Below are positions 26,609 through 35,766 of a stretch of 64,000 nt of DNA, in pieces. Under the pieces are notes generated by a model that did no database searches, had not been told where the DNA came from, and worked only from the letters and a program-made list of their open reading frames with translations. The stretch comes from Carnobacterium_B sp040274945 (GTDB taxonomy: Bacteria; Bacillota; Bacilli; Lactobacillales; Carnobacteriaceae). The stretch is from contig NZ_JBEMAR010000010.1 in NCBI RefSeq assembly GCF_040274945.1, forward strand, positions 71,051 to 135,050, written 5' to 3'. The translations under genes were made by a program, and so were the position numbers. How positions within the stretch are numbered: position 1 is the stretch's first letter; every line of letters starts with the position of its first letter.

Positions 26609-26737
26609 CAACTAAATTAGATTTCATTCATCGAAAAATCATCTTGCTCTTACTTCAATCTGTTATTCACTCTTTTTTCGCTTTTAAAACATACTTTTTT
26701 TAGAATTGATTAAATTTCTACTATATTTCTTCAAAAA

Positions 26738-26767
26738 TTGCTCTTTCTACTTTCTTTTTGTTATAAT
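26738..26767 (+). promoter_or_regulatory. Likely promoter of the class A PBP gene
   Basis: TTGCTC, 18-base spacer, TATAAT (26762-26767), about 50 bases before the start codon. Confidence 0.6.
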
Positions 26768-26817
26768 AAGCCAAGTAATTAGAGAACGAAAATATAATTT
26801 TACGAGGTGAACTAAAT

Positions 26818-29682
26818 TTGAATAGTCCACAAAATACTAATGAATCATCATTTCTAGAGAAAATCAAAGCATTTATTCTAAAATTGGTACAATTCATGAA
26901 GAAACACTGGATCTCTTTCAAAACGAAACATTTTAATCGACAAAACCACTCAGCTTCTACACCAAAATCAACTACTAAAGATACTAAGTCAACGGATTCT
27001 CCAAAAAGGGAACAAGCTAAAAAAGAAGACCAAAAACCTACCTTAGCTAAATTTTTATTTGGGTTCAATGTCGGCTATAGTGTAATTAAAAATTTAATTA
27101 TTACGTTGGTCGTTGTCTTATTGATTGGTGGTGCCCTTATCGGTGGAGCTGGAGCTGGATACTTTGCTTACCTTGTTTCAGGTGAAAAAATTCCCACATA
27201 TGAAGAAATGAAAGCTGACATTGAAAATGTATCAGCAACTTCTTCAATGTATTACGCTACTGGAGAAAAAATCAGTGACTTAAAAACAGATTTAAAACGA
27301 TCTGAAATTCCATTAAGTGAAATGTCTCCTTTAGTCCAAGAAGCCATTATTGCCACTGAAGATGAATATTTTTATAAACACTCAGGTGTGGTTCCAAAAG
27401 CAGTCGTTCGAGCATTGGCACAAGAAGTAACAGGCGCCAGTACAACTTCTGGGGGGTCAACACTCACACAACAGCTGGTAAAACAGCAGATTTTAACAAA
27501 TGAAGTCTCTTTTAAACGAAAAGCAAATGAAATTTTATTAGCTTTCCGTATTGAAAATTACTTTTCAAAAGAAGAGATTTTAGAAAACTATTTAAATGTC
27601 TCACCTTTTGGTAGAAATAATAAAGGCCAAAACATTGCTGGTTTGAATGAAGCTTCAATGGGAATATTTGGAGTAAATCCTATCGATTTGACTTTGCCAC
27701 AAGCGGCCTTTCTTGCTGGTCTGCCTCAAAATCCAATTGTTTATAGTCCTTATTCTCAAGTAGGTGCTCTTAAGGAAGATTTGTCTGCAGGTATGAGTCG
27801 TAAAGATGAAGTGTTATTCAGAATGTACCGTGAAAATTACATTACGAAAGAAGAATATGATACTGCTTTAGCTTATGATTTAACACAAGACTTCTTACCT
27901 CAGGAAGCAGATGTTAATGACAGCACTGATTATGTTTACAACTTTGTAGAACAGCAAGCACGACAAATTTTAATGAAACAATTATACACAGCTGATGGTT
28001 ATTCAGATGAAGATATCTCTAATGACCAAGAATTAAAAGACTCTTATTACAATCAAGCAGACCTTGATTTGCGCTCAAAAGGTTACAAAATTTCTTCAAC
28101 CATTGACAAGGGCGTTTACGAAGCTATGAATGAAGTCGTTGCGCAATATGCGACTCCTGAGATCTCATATGATGAAAATGATAACCCAATCATAAAAAAT
28201 ACTAGTGATTTGGGAAATGTAAAAGTTGTTGATTACGTTGACAAAGAAACTAATGAAACTAAAACACTCGTTGAGCCTGTACAAAATGGAGCAGTTTTAA
28301 GAGATAACGCTACCGGACGAATTATTTCCTTTATCGGTGGCGTCGATTATGAGTTTACTCAAGTCAATCATGCTTATCAATCTCCTCGTTCTCCTGGTTC
28401 AACGATTAAGCCTTTATTAGCTTTTGCTCCAGCATTGGAAGAAGGCATTATTACACCGGCTTCGATGCTTTTTGAAAGCTCTGCTAAAGTACCAAGTTGG
28501 GAAAATGGAGCTTTGGGTGTTCATGAAATCACCAACGTTGGAAATGTTACTCCAAATAAATGGACTGACGTACGTTCAGGTCTTTCACAATCAAGCAACA
28601 TTGTAACAACTAAAATCTATCAACAAATGAAAGACACTTATAACATGGAAGAAAAACTTGAATCTTATATGCACAAGATGGGATTTGGTTCTGATGTCAT
28701 CACGACAGAAGAATATCAAGGAGTTTATTATGCTCTTCCTATTGGTGGTATATCCAGAGGAACAACTGTCTTAGATCAAACAGATGGCTTCTCTACTCTA
28801 GCAAATAAAGGGAATTACACAGAAGGTTATATCATTGATAAAATTGAGGATGCTGCTGGAGACGTTGTTTATCAACATGAAGTAAGTCCTGTTGAGGTAT
28901 TCAGTGTTGAAACAGCTTATCTAACAACTGATATTTTACGTGATGTATTAGAAACTGGAACGGCTAAAGACGTAAAAGGTCAATTGAATTTCCAAGCTGA
29001 TATTGCAGGTAAAACTGGAACGTCAGATGGCCAAAAAGATATTTGGTTTATCGGCTACACTCCTCAAGTTACTCTGAGTTCCTGGATTGGATACGATAAT
29101 GCTGTGGATACACCTATTAATGATTTATCTAACTCAGGTTCAGAAAGTCCAAGTTTAAGAAACAAAAGACACTGGGCTCGATTGATGAATGCAATCTATA
29201 ATGCTAATCCTACTATTTTGGGTACGGATCAAGCTTTCCAAAAACCAGATGGTGTCGTGGAGGCCAAAGTTTTAGCTTCTACAGGAATGATGCCTGGAAA
29301 AGTAAAATTAGCGAACGGAAAAGAAGTTACAGTTTCTGGTGCTACAAAAACCGAACTCTTTAATAAAAAGTTCCTTCCAAAAACTACCACTTACGACTTT
29401 GCACTTGCTGCTTCTGAAAAGGAATTAACAGATTATTGGAATAAGACTTCCAAATCAGCAAGCGAAGAAGCTGCTAAGAAAGCTAAAGCGGAAGCAGATA
29501 AGAAGACCGCAGAAGCGAAAAAAACAAAAGCTGATAAAGATAAGAAAAAAGCTGATGAAGATAAGAAAAAGGCTGATGCCGCAAAAGCTGAAGAAGTGAA
29601 GGCTAAAGCTAAATTAGAAAACGAGAAAAAATTACAAGAAGCTGCTAAGAAAAAAGCAGAAGAAGAAAAAAAGAATGAATAA
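26818..29682 (+). CDS. Class A penicillin-binding protein (glycosyltransferase/transpeptidase)
   Basis: Bifunctional peptidoglycan polymerase and cross-linker. It has a cytoplasmic basic head of about 90 residues, one membrane helix (about 92-117), then the GT51 domain with catalytic Glu in ATEDEYFYKHSGV (about 180) and GGSTLTQQLVKQ. The transpeptidase domain has SxxK STIK (about 528), SSN (about 591) and KTGTS (about 731). The last 70 residues are a Lys/Ala/Glu-rich helical tail. The start is TTG with gaggtga upstream. At 954 residues it is long because of head and tail. PBP1A or PBP2A assignment is not possible by eye. Confidence 0.94.
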   Translation: MNSPQNTNESSFLEKIKAFILKLVQFMKKHWISFKTKHFNRQNHSASTPKSTTKDTKSTDSPKREQAKKEDQKPTLAKFLFGFNVGYSVIKNLIITLVVVLLIGGALIGGAGAGYFAYLVSGEKIPTYEEMKADIENVSATSSMYYATGEKISDLKTDLKRSEIPLSEMSPLVQEAIIATEDEYFYKHSGVVPKAVVRALAQEVTGASTTSGGSTLTQQLVKQQILTNEVSFKRKANEILLAFRIENYFSKEEILENYLNVSPFGRNNKGQNIAGLNEASMGIFGVNPIDLTLPQAAFLAGLPQNPIVYSPYSQVGALKEDLSAGMSRKDEVLFRMYRENYITKEEYDTALAYDLTQDFLPQEADVNDSTDYVYNFVEQQARQILMKQLYTADGYSDEDISNDQELKDSYYNQADLDLRSKGYKISSTIDKGVYEAMNEVVAQYATPEISYDENDNPIIKNTSDLGNVKVVDYVDKETNETKTLVEPVQNGAVLRDNATGRIISFIGGVDYEFTQVNHAYQSPRSPGSTIKPLLAFAPALEEGIITPASMLFESSAKVPSWENGALGVHEITNVGNVTPNKWTDVRSGLSQSSNIVTTKIYQQMKDTYNMEEKLESYMHKMGFGSDVITTEEYQGVYYALPIGGISRGTTVLDQTDGFSTLANKGNYTEGYIIDKIEDAAGDVVYQHEVSPVEVFSVETAYLTTDILRDVLETGTAKDVKGQLNFQADIAGKTGTSDGQKDIWFIGYTPQVTLSSWIGYDNAVDTPINDLSNSGSESPSLRNKRHWARLMNAIYNANPTILGTDQAFQKPDGVVEAKVLASTGMMPGKVKLANGKEVTVSGATKTELFNKKFLPKTTTYDFALAASEKELTDYWNKTSKSASEEAAKKAKAEADKKTAEAKKTKADKDKKKADEDKKKADAAKAEEVKAKAKLENEKKLQEAAKKKAEEEKKNE

Positions 29683-29713
29683 AAAAAAGCATCGGAAAAC
29701 CGATGCTTTTTTT
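29683..29713. terminator. Bidirectional terminator PBP / ccpA
   Basis: AAAAGCATCGG/CCGATGCTTTT with long A and T runs lies between convergent genes. Confidence 0.9.
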
Positions 29714-30724
29714 TTATACTTCTTTAGTTGTGCCTCTATTAGCAATGTGATGAGGTAAAATAATTGTTTTTTCATCTACATCTTCTTTGTTCATTAATTT
29801 AGTTAATAAACGCATGGCAACAGCACCAATATCATATAATGGTTGAGTAATCGTACTCATTTTTGGTCTTACCATTTCAGATAATTTAGAATTATTTGCA
29901 GTAACTACTTCGAATTCTTCTGGTATTTTGACGAAGTGATCTAAAGCACCATTCATGATCCCTACAGCAATTTCGTCATCTCCAGCAAATACGGCAGTAG
30001 CTCCTGCTTCAGCTAGTTTATTGTAAACTTCTTCTCCAGCCGTAAATGAATAAGCTGTTTCAAACACTAAACTTTCATCATAAGCGATACCAACATTTTC
30101 TAACGCTGTTTTATATCCTTTCAAACGATAAACCCCATTTATTGGTTCTTGCGTTATTGACCCAGATACAAAAGCGATACGTTCATGTCCACTAGCAATC
30201 AGTTGAGCAATTGTTTGCTCTGTTGCAGCTTCATAATCAATATTTACGCTGCCCATTTGCTCATCAGGATCTACTGTTCCTGCCAAAACTACAGGTGTTT
30301 TCGAACGTGAAAATTCTGCTCTTAATTCATCAGAAATTTTATGTCCCATATAAATAATTCCATCCACTTGTTTAGCTAAAAGTGTGTTTAACACTTGAAC
30401 TTCTTTTATATCATTTTGGTCAGAATTTGCTAAGATGATGTTGTATTTATACATTGTTGCTATGTCATCAATTCCTCTAGCTAAAGAAGAAAAATATAAA
30501 TTTGTAACGTCGGGAATAATTACCCCTACAGTCGTTGTCTTTTTACTTGCCAAACCACGTGCAACAGCATTTGGTCGGTAGTCTAGACGGTCAATAACTT
30601 CTAATACTTTTTTTCGAGTAGTTGGCTTTACATTCGGGTTGCCGTTTACAACACGTGATACAGTTGCCATAGAAACATTTGCTTCTCTTGCAACATCATA
30701 AATAGTGATGGTTTGTTTTTCCAT
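29714..30724 (-). CDS. ccpA: Catabolite control protein A
   Basis: LacI-family master regulator of carbon catabolite repression; binds cre sites together with HPr-Ser-P. The N-terminal helix-turn-helix is TIYDVAREANVSMATVSRVVNG, followed by the hinge RPNAVARGLASKKT and a periplasmic-binding-like effector domain. The 336 residues start at ATG 30724 with aaggag seven bases before; a TTG two codons upstream is less likely. It is divergent from pepQ, the conserved Lactobacillales pair, with a cre-like site between them suggesting autoregulation. Confidence 0.94.
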   Translation of the reverse strand: MEKQTITIYDVAREANVSMATVSRVVNGNPNVKPTTRKKVLEVIDRLDYRPNAVARGLASKKTTTVGVIIPDVTNLYFSSLARGIDDIATMYKYNIILANSDQNDIKEVQVLNTLLAKQVDGIIYMGHKISDELRAEFSRSKTPVVLAGTVDPDEQMGSVNIDYEAATEQTIAQLIASGHERIAFVSGSITQEPINGVYRLKGYKTALENVGIAYDESLVFETAYSFTAGEEVYNKLAEAGATAVFAGDDEIAVGIMNGALDHFVKIPEEFEVVTANNSKLSEMVRPKMSTITQPLYDIGAVAMRLLTKLMNKEDVDEKTIILPHHIANRGTTKEV

Positions 30725-30797
30725 AATCAATCTCCTTCGAATAGTTAGATTCGCTTACTTTTTACATACTACCAATTTAGCAAACTTACGGCACTAA

Positions 30798-30810
30798 TGC
30801 AAGCGTTTCA
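30798..30810. promoter_or_regulatory. cre-like site between ccpA and pepQ
   Basis: TGCAAGCGTTTCA fits the catabolite-responsive element consensus TGWAANCGNTNWCA at all but one or two positions. It lies 75 bases before ccpA and 145 before pepQ. Confidence 0.7.
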
Positions 30811-30954
30811 ATTCCATTTTCATGAAAATTTCATTTTTTTCTTTCATTAATCAAATTTAGCTGATTTTTTATTTTCCACTTGTTTTTCAAGAAAATAAAG
30901 GTCAATAGTGATACAATTGTAACCATTCAGTTAGTTGAAAGTGAGGATAAAAGT

Positions 30955-32049
30955 ATGAATAAACAACTTAATGCATTACAACTATGGTTAGCCGAACAAA
31001 ATATAGATGGTGCGTTTATTAATGAGCCGAATACTATAGCTTATTTAAGTGGATATGAAAGTGAACCGCATGAGCGTATCTTAGCTCTGGCAGTTTTTGC
31101 TAAGGGTGAACCTTTCCTCTTCACCCCCGAACTCGAAAAAGAGGATGCTATAAAAAGTGACTGGACACACAATGTTTATGGTTATTTAGACAATGAAGAT
31201 CCGTGGGCACTTATTGCCGAACATTTGCATTCTCACAGCAGCAACCTTAGCAGAATAGCTATTGAAAAAGACTTTTTAACAGTTGGACGATTTGAAAAGT
31301 TACAGAACTTTTTTCAAACTGCTTCTTTTTTAGATATGACACCAAAAATACAGTCAATGAAGTTAATTAAAATGCCTGATGAAATTTCAAAAATGATGGA
31401 AGCCGGTAAGTGGGCTGATAGAGCTTTAGAAATTGGTTTCAATGCAATAAAAGAAGGGATATCTGAAGAAGAGATCGTTGCAGAAATCGAATACCGATTA
31501 AAAAAAGAAGGCATCAAAGAAATGAGTTTTGAGACCATGGTCTTGACTGGAGATAACGCTGCTAGTCCACATGGTGTTCCAGGGAAAAGAAAAGTCCAAT
31601 TAAATGAGTTTGTTTTATTTGATTTAGGCGTTGTATACAACGGATACACTAGTGATGTTACGCGAACTATCGCTTTTGGAGAGCCCTCGAAACAAGCAAA
31701 AGAAATTTACACGATTGTTTTACAGGCTTGTACCGCTGCTTTGAATGCAGTAAAACCAGGTATAACGGCTGGAGAATTGGATAAAGTTGCCCGAGATATC
31801 ATTACAGATGCCGGTTATGGACCATATTTCACTCATCGTTTAGGCCATGGGTTAGGAAGTTCAGTTCATGAGTTTCCTTCTATCATGCAAGATAGTGATT
31901 TTGTGATTCAAGAAGGCATGTGTTTCTCAATAGAACCTGGTATTTATGTACCTGGTATAGCTGGAGTCCGTATTGAAGATTGTGTAGTGGTTACAAAAAA
32001 CGGTTGCGAAGTATTTACTCACACTCCAAAAACGTACACTTCTATTTAA
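30955..32049 (+). CDS. pepQ: Xaa-Pro dipeptidase (prolidase)
   Basis: M24 metallopeptidase that splits Xaa-Pro dipeptides in the cytosol. A creatinase N-domain (1-130) is followed by the pita-bread domain with metal ligands in FDLGVVYNGYTSDVTRT, HRLGHGLGSSVHE, SIEPGIYVPG and RIEDC. The start is ATG 30955 (gtgaggat upstream, 364 residues); the open frame has 25 extra codons upstream without a site. Divergence from ccpA is conserved in lactobacilli and lactococci, where CcpA affects pepQ. Confidence 0.93.
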   Translation: MNKQLNALQLWLAEQNIDGAFINEPNTIAYLSGYESEPHERILALAVFAKGEPFLFTPELEKEDAIKSDWTHNVYGYLDNEDPWALIAEHLHSHSSNLSRIAIEKDFLTVGRFEKLQNFFQTASFLDMTPKIQSMKLIKMPDEISKMMEAGKWADRALEIGFNAIKEGISEEEIVAEIEYRLKKEGIKEMSFETMVLTGDNAASPHGVPGKRKVQLNEFVLFDLGVVYNGYTSDVTRTIAFGEPSKQAKEIYTIVLQACTAALNAVKPGITAGELDKVARDIITDAGYGPYFTHRLGHGLGSSVHEFPSIMQDSDFVIQEGMCFSIEPGIYVPGIAGVRIEDCVVVTKNGCEVFTHTPKTYTSI

Positions 32050-32090
32050 CAACTTTGTTAACCTATTAATACTAAAAAAATAGAAACAAA

Positions 32091-32123
32091 AAAAGCAGTG
32101 AAGCTTATCGCTTCACTGCTTTT
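32091..32123. terminator. Bidirectional terminator pepQ / YtxH gene
   Basis: AAAGCAGTGAAGC/GCTTCACTGCTTT arms with A and T flanks. Confidence 0.88.
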
Positions 32124-32134
32124 ACTAAATAGAA

Positions 32135-32806
32135 TTAGATGCCTACATTCGTATTTGTTGTTTTATGCTCATCTTTTTTTCCATTTTCTGTAGTTTGTTC
32201 TGTACTAATGTTTGAAGTTGAATAGTCAGGACCTTCTGCAGATTTTTCTTGGTCATAAGCATAGTCCATTGTGTTTCTTTCAACTTCTTCTTTCAAAGAT
32301 TCACTATCATATTTTAGATCAGTTGAAACATCTGTTGCTTTTTCTTTACCATCTTTTGCAGATGATTTAACTTCTTCTGTTGTATCTTTTGCTTTTGATT
32401 TTACATCTTCTGCTGTTTCAGTAGCAGTTGTCTTAGCTTCTTGGGCTACATCTGCTACTGTTGCTTTAGCATCTTTAGCTACATCCGTTGCAGAATCTTT
32501 AAGATCACTTAGGCCGTCACCTACATCTTTTGAAGCACGAGTTAATTGATCTTTCATTTGAGAAGCTGACTCTTTTAAGCTGATTTTAATGTCTTCTGAA
32601 GCATCTTTCGCAACAGTTTTCATCTCTTTACCTTTTTCTTTTGCGATATCAACATATTCTTTTGCTGAACCTTTAGCATTAGTCGTTTGTTGATTTAAAT
32701 CTTCACGTAATTCTTTACCTGATTTTGGTGCGTATAATAGAGCTGTAATTCCTGCAGCTGCAGCTCCTACGATTGCTCCTAAAAGAAATCCACCTTTTTT
32801 AGTCAT
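32135..32806 (-). CDS. YtxH-domain stress-type membrane protein
   Basis: An N-terminal membrane or re-entrant helix of small residues (FLLGAIVGAAAAGITALLYAP) followed by the YtxH signature KSGKELREDL. Then comes a 150-residue amphipathic repeat of roughly 11 residues (AKDAKATVADVAQEAKTTA type) resembling LEA/apolipoprotein-like proteins, and a polar tail. YtxH proteins are stress-induced in Bacillus; biochemical function is unknown. It is the second gene of an operon with the DUF948 protein, 52 bases upstream. Confidence 0.87.
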   Translation of the reverse strand: MTKKGGFLLGAIVGAAAAGITALLYAPKSGKELREDLNQQTTNAKGSAKEYVDIAKEKGKEMKTVAKDASEDIKISLKESASQMKDQLTRASKDVGDGLSDLKDSATDVAKDAKATVADVAQEAKTTATETAEDVKSKAKDTTEEVKSSAKDGKEKATDVSTDLKYDSESLKEEVERNTMDYAYDQEKSAEGPDYSTSNISTEQTTENGKKDEHKTTNTNVGI

Positions 32807-32858
32807 ATATACTTCTCTCCTTTTCTCTGTTCACTATAATTTTTGCTTTAGTTAGTGC

Positions 32859-33293
32859 TTATTCGTTTGATTTTTTATCTTTGCGTTTCTTATTCATATT
32901 TACTGCCGTTTTACCGACTTTAGTTACCATGCCTGTTTGAGCTGTTTTCTTTGTAGCTCCTGCAACATGGCTAGTTAAGTTACGAGTAGAATCATTTAAA
33001 CTTGAAACAGTCGTTCCTAAATCACCAATAGCTCTGAACAATGGATCTGTTTTATTTAACTTTCCATTGACATCATCTAACGTAGTATTGGATTTATTTA
33101 ATAATCCTTCAACTTCAATCAGAAGACTATCCGCATCTTTCGTAAGAACTCCTATGGTTTTATTCGCTTCATTAACCGTTTTTTGGACTTCTCCAATTAC
33201 CTTAGAAACTTTTAACAATACGATAATTAAAAACACGACTAATGCTGCAAATGCTACAGCAGCTATTAGAGCTGCAATTTCTCCACCTGTCAT
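32859..33293 (-). CDS. DUF948-family membrane protein
   Basis: The 144 residues have one N-terminal membrane helix (about 4-27, IAALIAAVAFAALVVFLIIV). The helical DUF948 region VSKVIGEVQKTVNEANKTIG comes next, then a basic tail. These proteins are commonly paired with YtxH in Firmicutes, as seen here. The role is unknown. The start follows gtgaggag. It is probably the first gene of the two-gene transcript. Confidence 0.85.
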   Translation of the reverse strand: MTGGEIAALIAAVAFAALVVFLIIVLLKVSKVIGEVQKTVNEANKTIGVLTKDADSLLIEVEGLLNKSNTTLDDVNGKLNKTDPLFRAIGDLGTTVSSLNDSTRNLTSHVAGATKKTAQTGMVTKVGKTAVNMNKKRKDKKSNE

Positions 33294-33657
33294 ATGAACT
33301 CCTCACTTCCTTCTATTTTCTTATTTTTTAGATAAAATAGATTTGTTTTACAAACTACTTCAATTAAAAAGAGCTAGTTTACCAACAAATATTTCATCTT
33401 TAAATAAAATATTTTATACAAGTATAGAATACCACTATTTATTTTTTACATCAAACAATATGAAACCGAATACTTTTATTATTTTCTCTCTCCTAATTAA
33501 CTTTTCAAAAATTCTTCGTCTTTTAATTTTAAAAGCCCTTAAAAAAATTTTAGAGTTTTCTTAATAGAGATGTGACTATAATTTTATCCTTTTATTTGTT
33601 ACTATAGGTAAGAAGCATTTTAACAGAAATAAGTTTATTTAAAGGAGTATTTAGTTT
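33294..33657. other. 364-base intergenic gap, divergent promoters
   Basis: Very AT-rich. It must hold promoters for the DUF948-YtxH pair (minus) and mscS (plus; a TATAAT at 33574-33579 is the best -10). A 73-codon plus-strand frame here has no ribosome site and a composition of translated AT-rich noise. I see no conserved RNA or repeat. Confidence 0.5.
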
Positions 33658-34575
33658 ATGGATAGCAGTATTATGGATAGTAGCAGTCAGCTAGATAGTT
33701 CAATCGCAGTTGACGTAGTGGATACTATTACAGAACAAACCAATATTTTTTCAGAATTTTGGACTTCAATCGATTGGGCCAAAATTATTTCTATGGTAAC
33801 CGCGGGTGCCATTCAAATTGTTTTTTTTACTATTTTCTTTTATCTTATAAAAATAATCGGAAACTTTTTTATTGAACGAACATTTGATAATTACCGTAAG
33901 AAAAAGGATATCTCAACAAATCGTTTAAACACACTCTATAACTTGTCAAAAAATTTATTTCAATCTTTTGTAGGCTTTTTCTTATTCTACGCCATTCTTT
34001 CAGCTATTGGTATTCCTGTTGGTACGCTATTGGCAGGTGCTGGAGTCATCGGTTTAGCGTTGTCTCTAGGAGCACAAGGTTTTGTCAGTGATATTGTAAA
34101 TGGCTTCTTTCTTCTATTAGAGAAGCAAATTGATGTTGGCGATGTCGTAGACTTAGAAACCGTTTCTGGTACAGTGGTTGATGTAAATCTAAAAACAACT
34201 AAGGTCAAAAGCTTTGATGGTACTATGAATTTTGTACCTAATCGTTATATCACGATTGTAAGCAATAAATCACGCGAAGATATGCGTGCTCAAATTGATA
34301 TTCGACTTTCACCGGATACCGATATAAATAAAGTAAATACGATAATAGCTGAGGTAAATGATACTCTTGTGCCACAGTACCCAGATATTACTGAACCTCC
34401 AGATAATTTAGGTTTAATTAACTTAGGAAATGGTCATTATGGGATACGAATTGTGATATTCGCTTTACATGGACATGAATTTGAAATCCAAAACGCTTTT
34501 TCTCAAGCGTATGTTACCGCCTTGACAAAAAATGGGATTGAAATCCCTGTAAATCCACTTAACATTATACAATAG
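33658..34575 (+). CDS. mscS: Small-conductance mechanosensitive channel MscS family
   Basis: Membrane channel that opens under tension to release solutes upon osmotic downshock. A polar N-terminus of 38 residues is followed by three helices (about 40-65, 95-115, 118-145). The pore-lining TM3 has the Gly/Ala pattern GTLLAGAGVIGLALSLGAQGF, then the beta domain with FDGTMNFVPNRYI and a C-terminal alpha/beta domain. Length 305 (slightly longer than E. coli MscS). The ATG has aaggag. It lies 30 bases upstream of ugtP and may be cotranscribed. Confidence 0.92.
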   Translation: MDSSIMDSSSQLDSSIAVDVVDTITEQTNIFSEFWTSIDWAKIISMVTAGAIQIVFFTIFFYLIKIIGNFFIERTFDNYRKKKDISTNRLNTLYNLSKNLFQSFVGFFLFYAILSAIGIPVGTLLAGAGVIGLALSLGAQGFVSDIVNGFFLLLEKQIDVGDVVDLETVSGTVVDVNLKTTKVKSFDGTMNFVPNRYITIVSNKSREDMRAQIDIRLSPDTDINKVNTIIAEVNDTLVPQYPDITEPPDNLGLINLGNGHYGIRIVIFALHGHEFEIQNAFSQAYVTALTKNGIEIPVNPLNIIQ

Positions 34576-34605
34576 CCATTTCATAATAACTAAAGGAGGT
34601 TCACT

Positions 34606-35766
34606 ATGGTACCAGTATCGCCTAAAATACTGATTTTAACTGGAAGTTATGGAAACGGTCACCTAGAAGTGACCCGCTCACTAATAACAGAATTAAACAA
34701 ACGTGGTATCACAAATATTGTCACATCAGATTTATTTTATGAAGCTCATCCTATTTTGACTAACGTTACTAGAAAATTGTACATCAAAAGTTTTTCTAAA
34801 GGTCAAAATATTTATGGTTTCCTTTATTATAAATCTGATTATAGACTAACTGATTTTAGAATTGATAGAATGATCGATCGATATGGTTACATGCGTATTA
34901 GTCAATTAATGAAAGAAAATGACTTTGATGTAGTTATTAATACTTTCCCAATGCAGGCTTTACCTATTTATAAACAACGTACAAAACCCGGAATTCCTTT
35001 TATTAATGTTTTAACTGACTTTTGTTTGCATACCCGTTGGATTTCAGATGGGATCGATTATTTTTTTGTTGCATGCAACAGTTTAAAAAAAGAATTAATG
35101 GATACAGGAATCAATGGAAATAAAATCACAATTTCAGGAATTCCAATAAAAGAAGAATTTTATCAAAATACTCTTGATTCTTCGCATGGAGATTTTTCTT
35201 CTAATAAAATAAAAAAATTGTTGATTTCTGCTGGTGCCTATGGTGTGCTAAAAGATTTGGCTCATATTCTTGATGAATTAAAAATTAAGGAAGATCTGCA
35301 TATTACAGTTGTTTGCGGTTCAAATCAATTACTTTTTAAAGAACTCATGCATGAATACCAAAATGATGCGAACATAACCATTCTTGGTTATGTTTCGAAT
35401 ATGGCTAATTTAATGACTCAATCTGACATTATGGTAACGAAAGCAGGAGGAATTTCTCTTTCAGAAGCTTTAGCAATCCAAATTCCTTTAGTTTTAACAC
35501 CTGCTGTTCCTGGACAAGAAAAAGATAATGCTAACTTTTTTGAAAAAGAAGGAATGGCTATTGTAACGAAATCTGAAGAGGAAATCGCTCCAGCAGTTTT
35601 ATCCTTATTGAAACAGCCTCTTTTAGCGAGAAGTATTTCAAAACAAATGGAAACACATTTCCATCCAAATTCAGCTGCACTTATAGTTGATAAAGTCTTA
35701 ACTTTGATAGAAAAGCCTTATATCCAAAAGGAGCCAAGACATGACTCAAAAGAGATTAAAAATTGA
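34606..35766 (+). CDS. ugtP: Diacylglycerol glucosyltransferase (UgtP/YpfP family)
   Basis: Predicted membrane-associated GT28 enzyme transferring glucose from UDP-glucose to diacylglycerol, giving the glycolipid anchor of lipoteichoic acid. The MGDG-synthase N-domain opens ILILTGSYGNGHLEVTRSL. The C-domain donor site is KAGGISLSEALAIQIPLVLTP and PGQEKDNANFF. Its 386 residues match Bacillus UgtP (about 382). An aaaggagg site lies before ATG. The following gene overlaps by 26 bases and is the partner LtaA. Whether it adds one or two sugars cannot be told. Confidence 0.9.
   Translation: MVPVSPKILILTGSYGNGHLEVTRSLITELNKRGITNIVTSDLFYEAHPILTNVTRKLYIKSFSKGQNIYGFLYYKSDYRLTDFRIDRMIDRYGYMRISQLMKENDFDVVINTFPMQALPIYKQRTKPGIPFINVLTDFCLHTRWISDGIDYFFVACNSLKKELMDTGINGNKITISGIPIKEEFYQNTLDSSHGDFSSNKIKKLLISAGAYGVLKDLAHILDELKIKEDLHITVVCGSNQLLFKELMHEYQNDANITILGYVSNMANLMTQSDIMVTKAGGISLSEALAIQIPLVLTPAVPGQEKDNANFFEKEGMAIVTKSEEEIAPAVLSLLKQPLLARSISKQMETHFHPNSAALIVDKVLTLIEKPYIQKEPRHDSKEIKN

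Larger units (their letters stand above)
26242..26610 (-). promoter_or_regulatory. Attenuator leader of the TrpXYZ-type operon
   Basis: A leader of about 330 bases with four elements in order: promoter (26580-26608), leader peptide gene (26473-26544), serial hairpins, and a terminator (26291-26328). The segment 26367-26378 is exactly complementary over 12 bases to the 5' arm of the terminator (26312-26323), making an antiterminator. The same segment can also pair with 26380-26389 (CCAC/TAGA arms), making an anti-antiterminator. No T-box sequence is present. This matches the logic of ribosome-mediated attenuation; the coupling to amino-acid supply is inference. Confidence 0.75.

Noticed and set aside
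26721..27068. 115-codon frame antisense to the start of the PBP gene
   Set aside because: Lies opposite a well supported gene, Cys/Phe-rich, no ribosome site.
33343..33564. 73-codon plus-strand frame in the gap before mscS
   Set aside because: No ribosome site, AT-rich noise composition, runs through likely promoter DNA.
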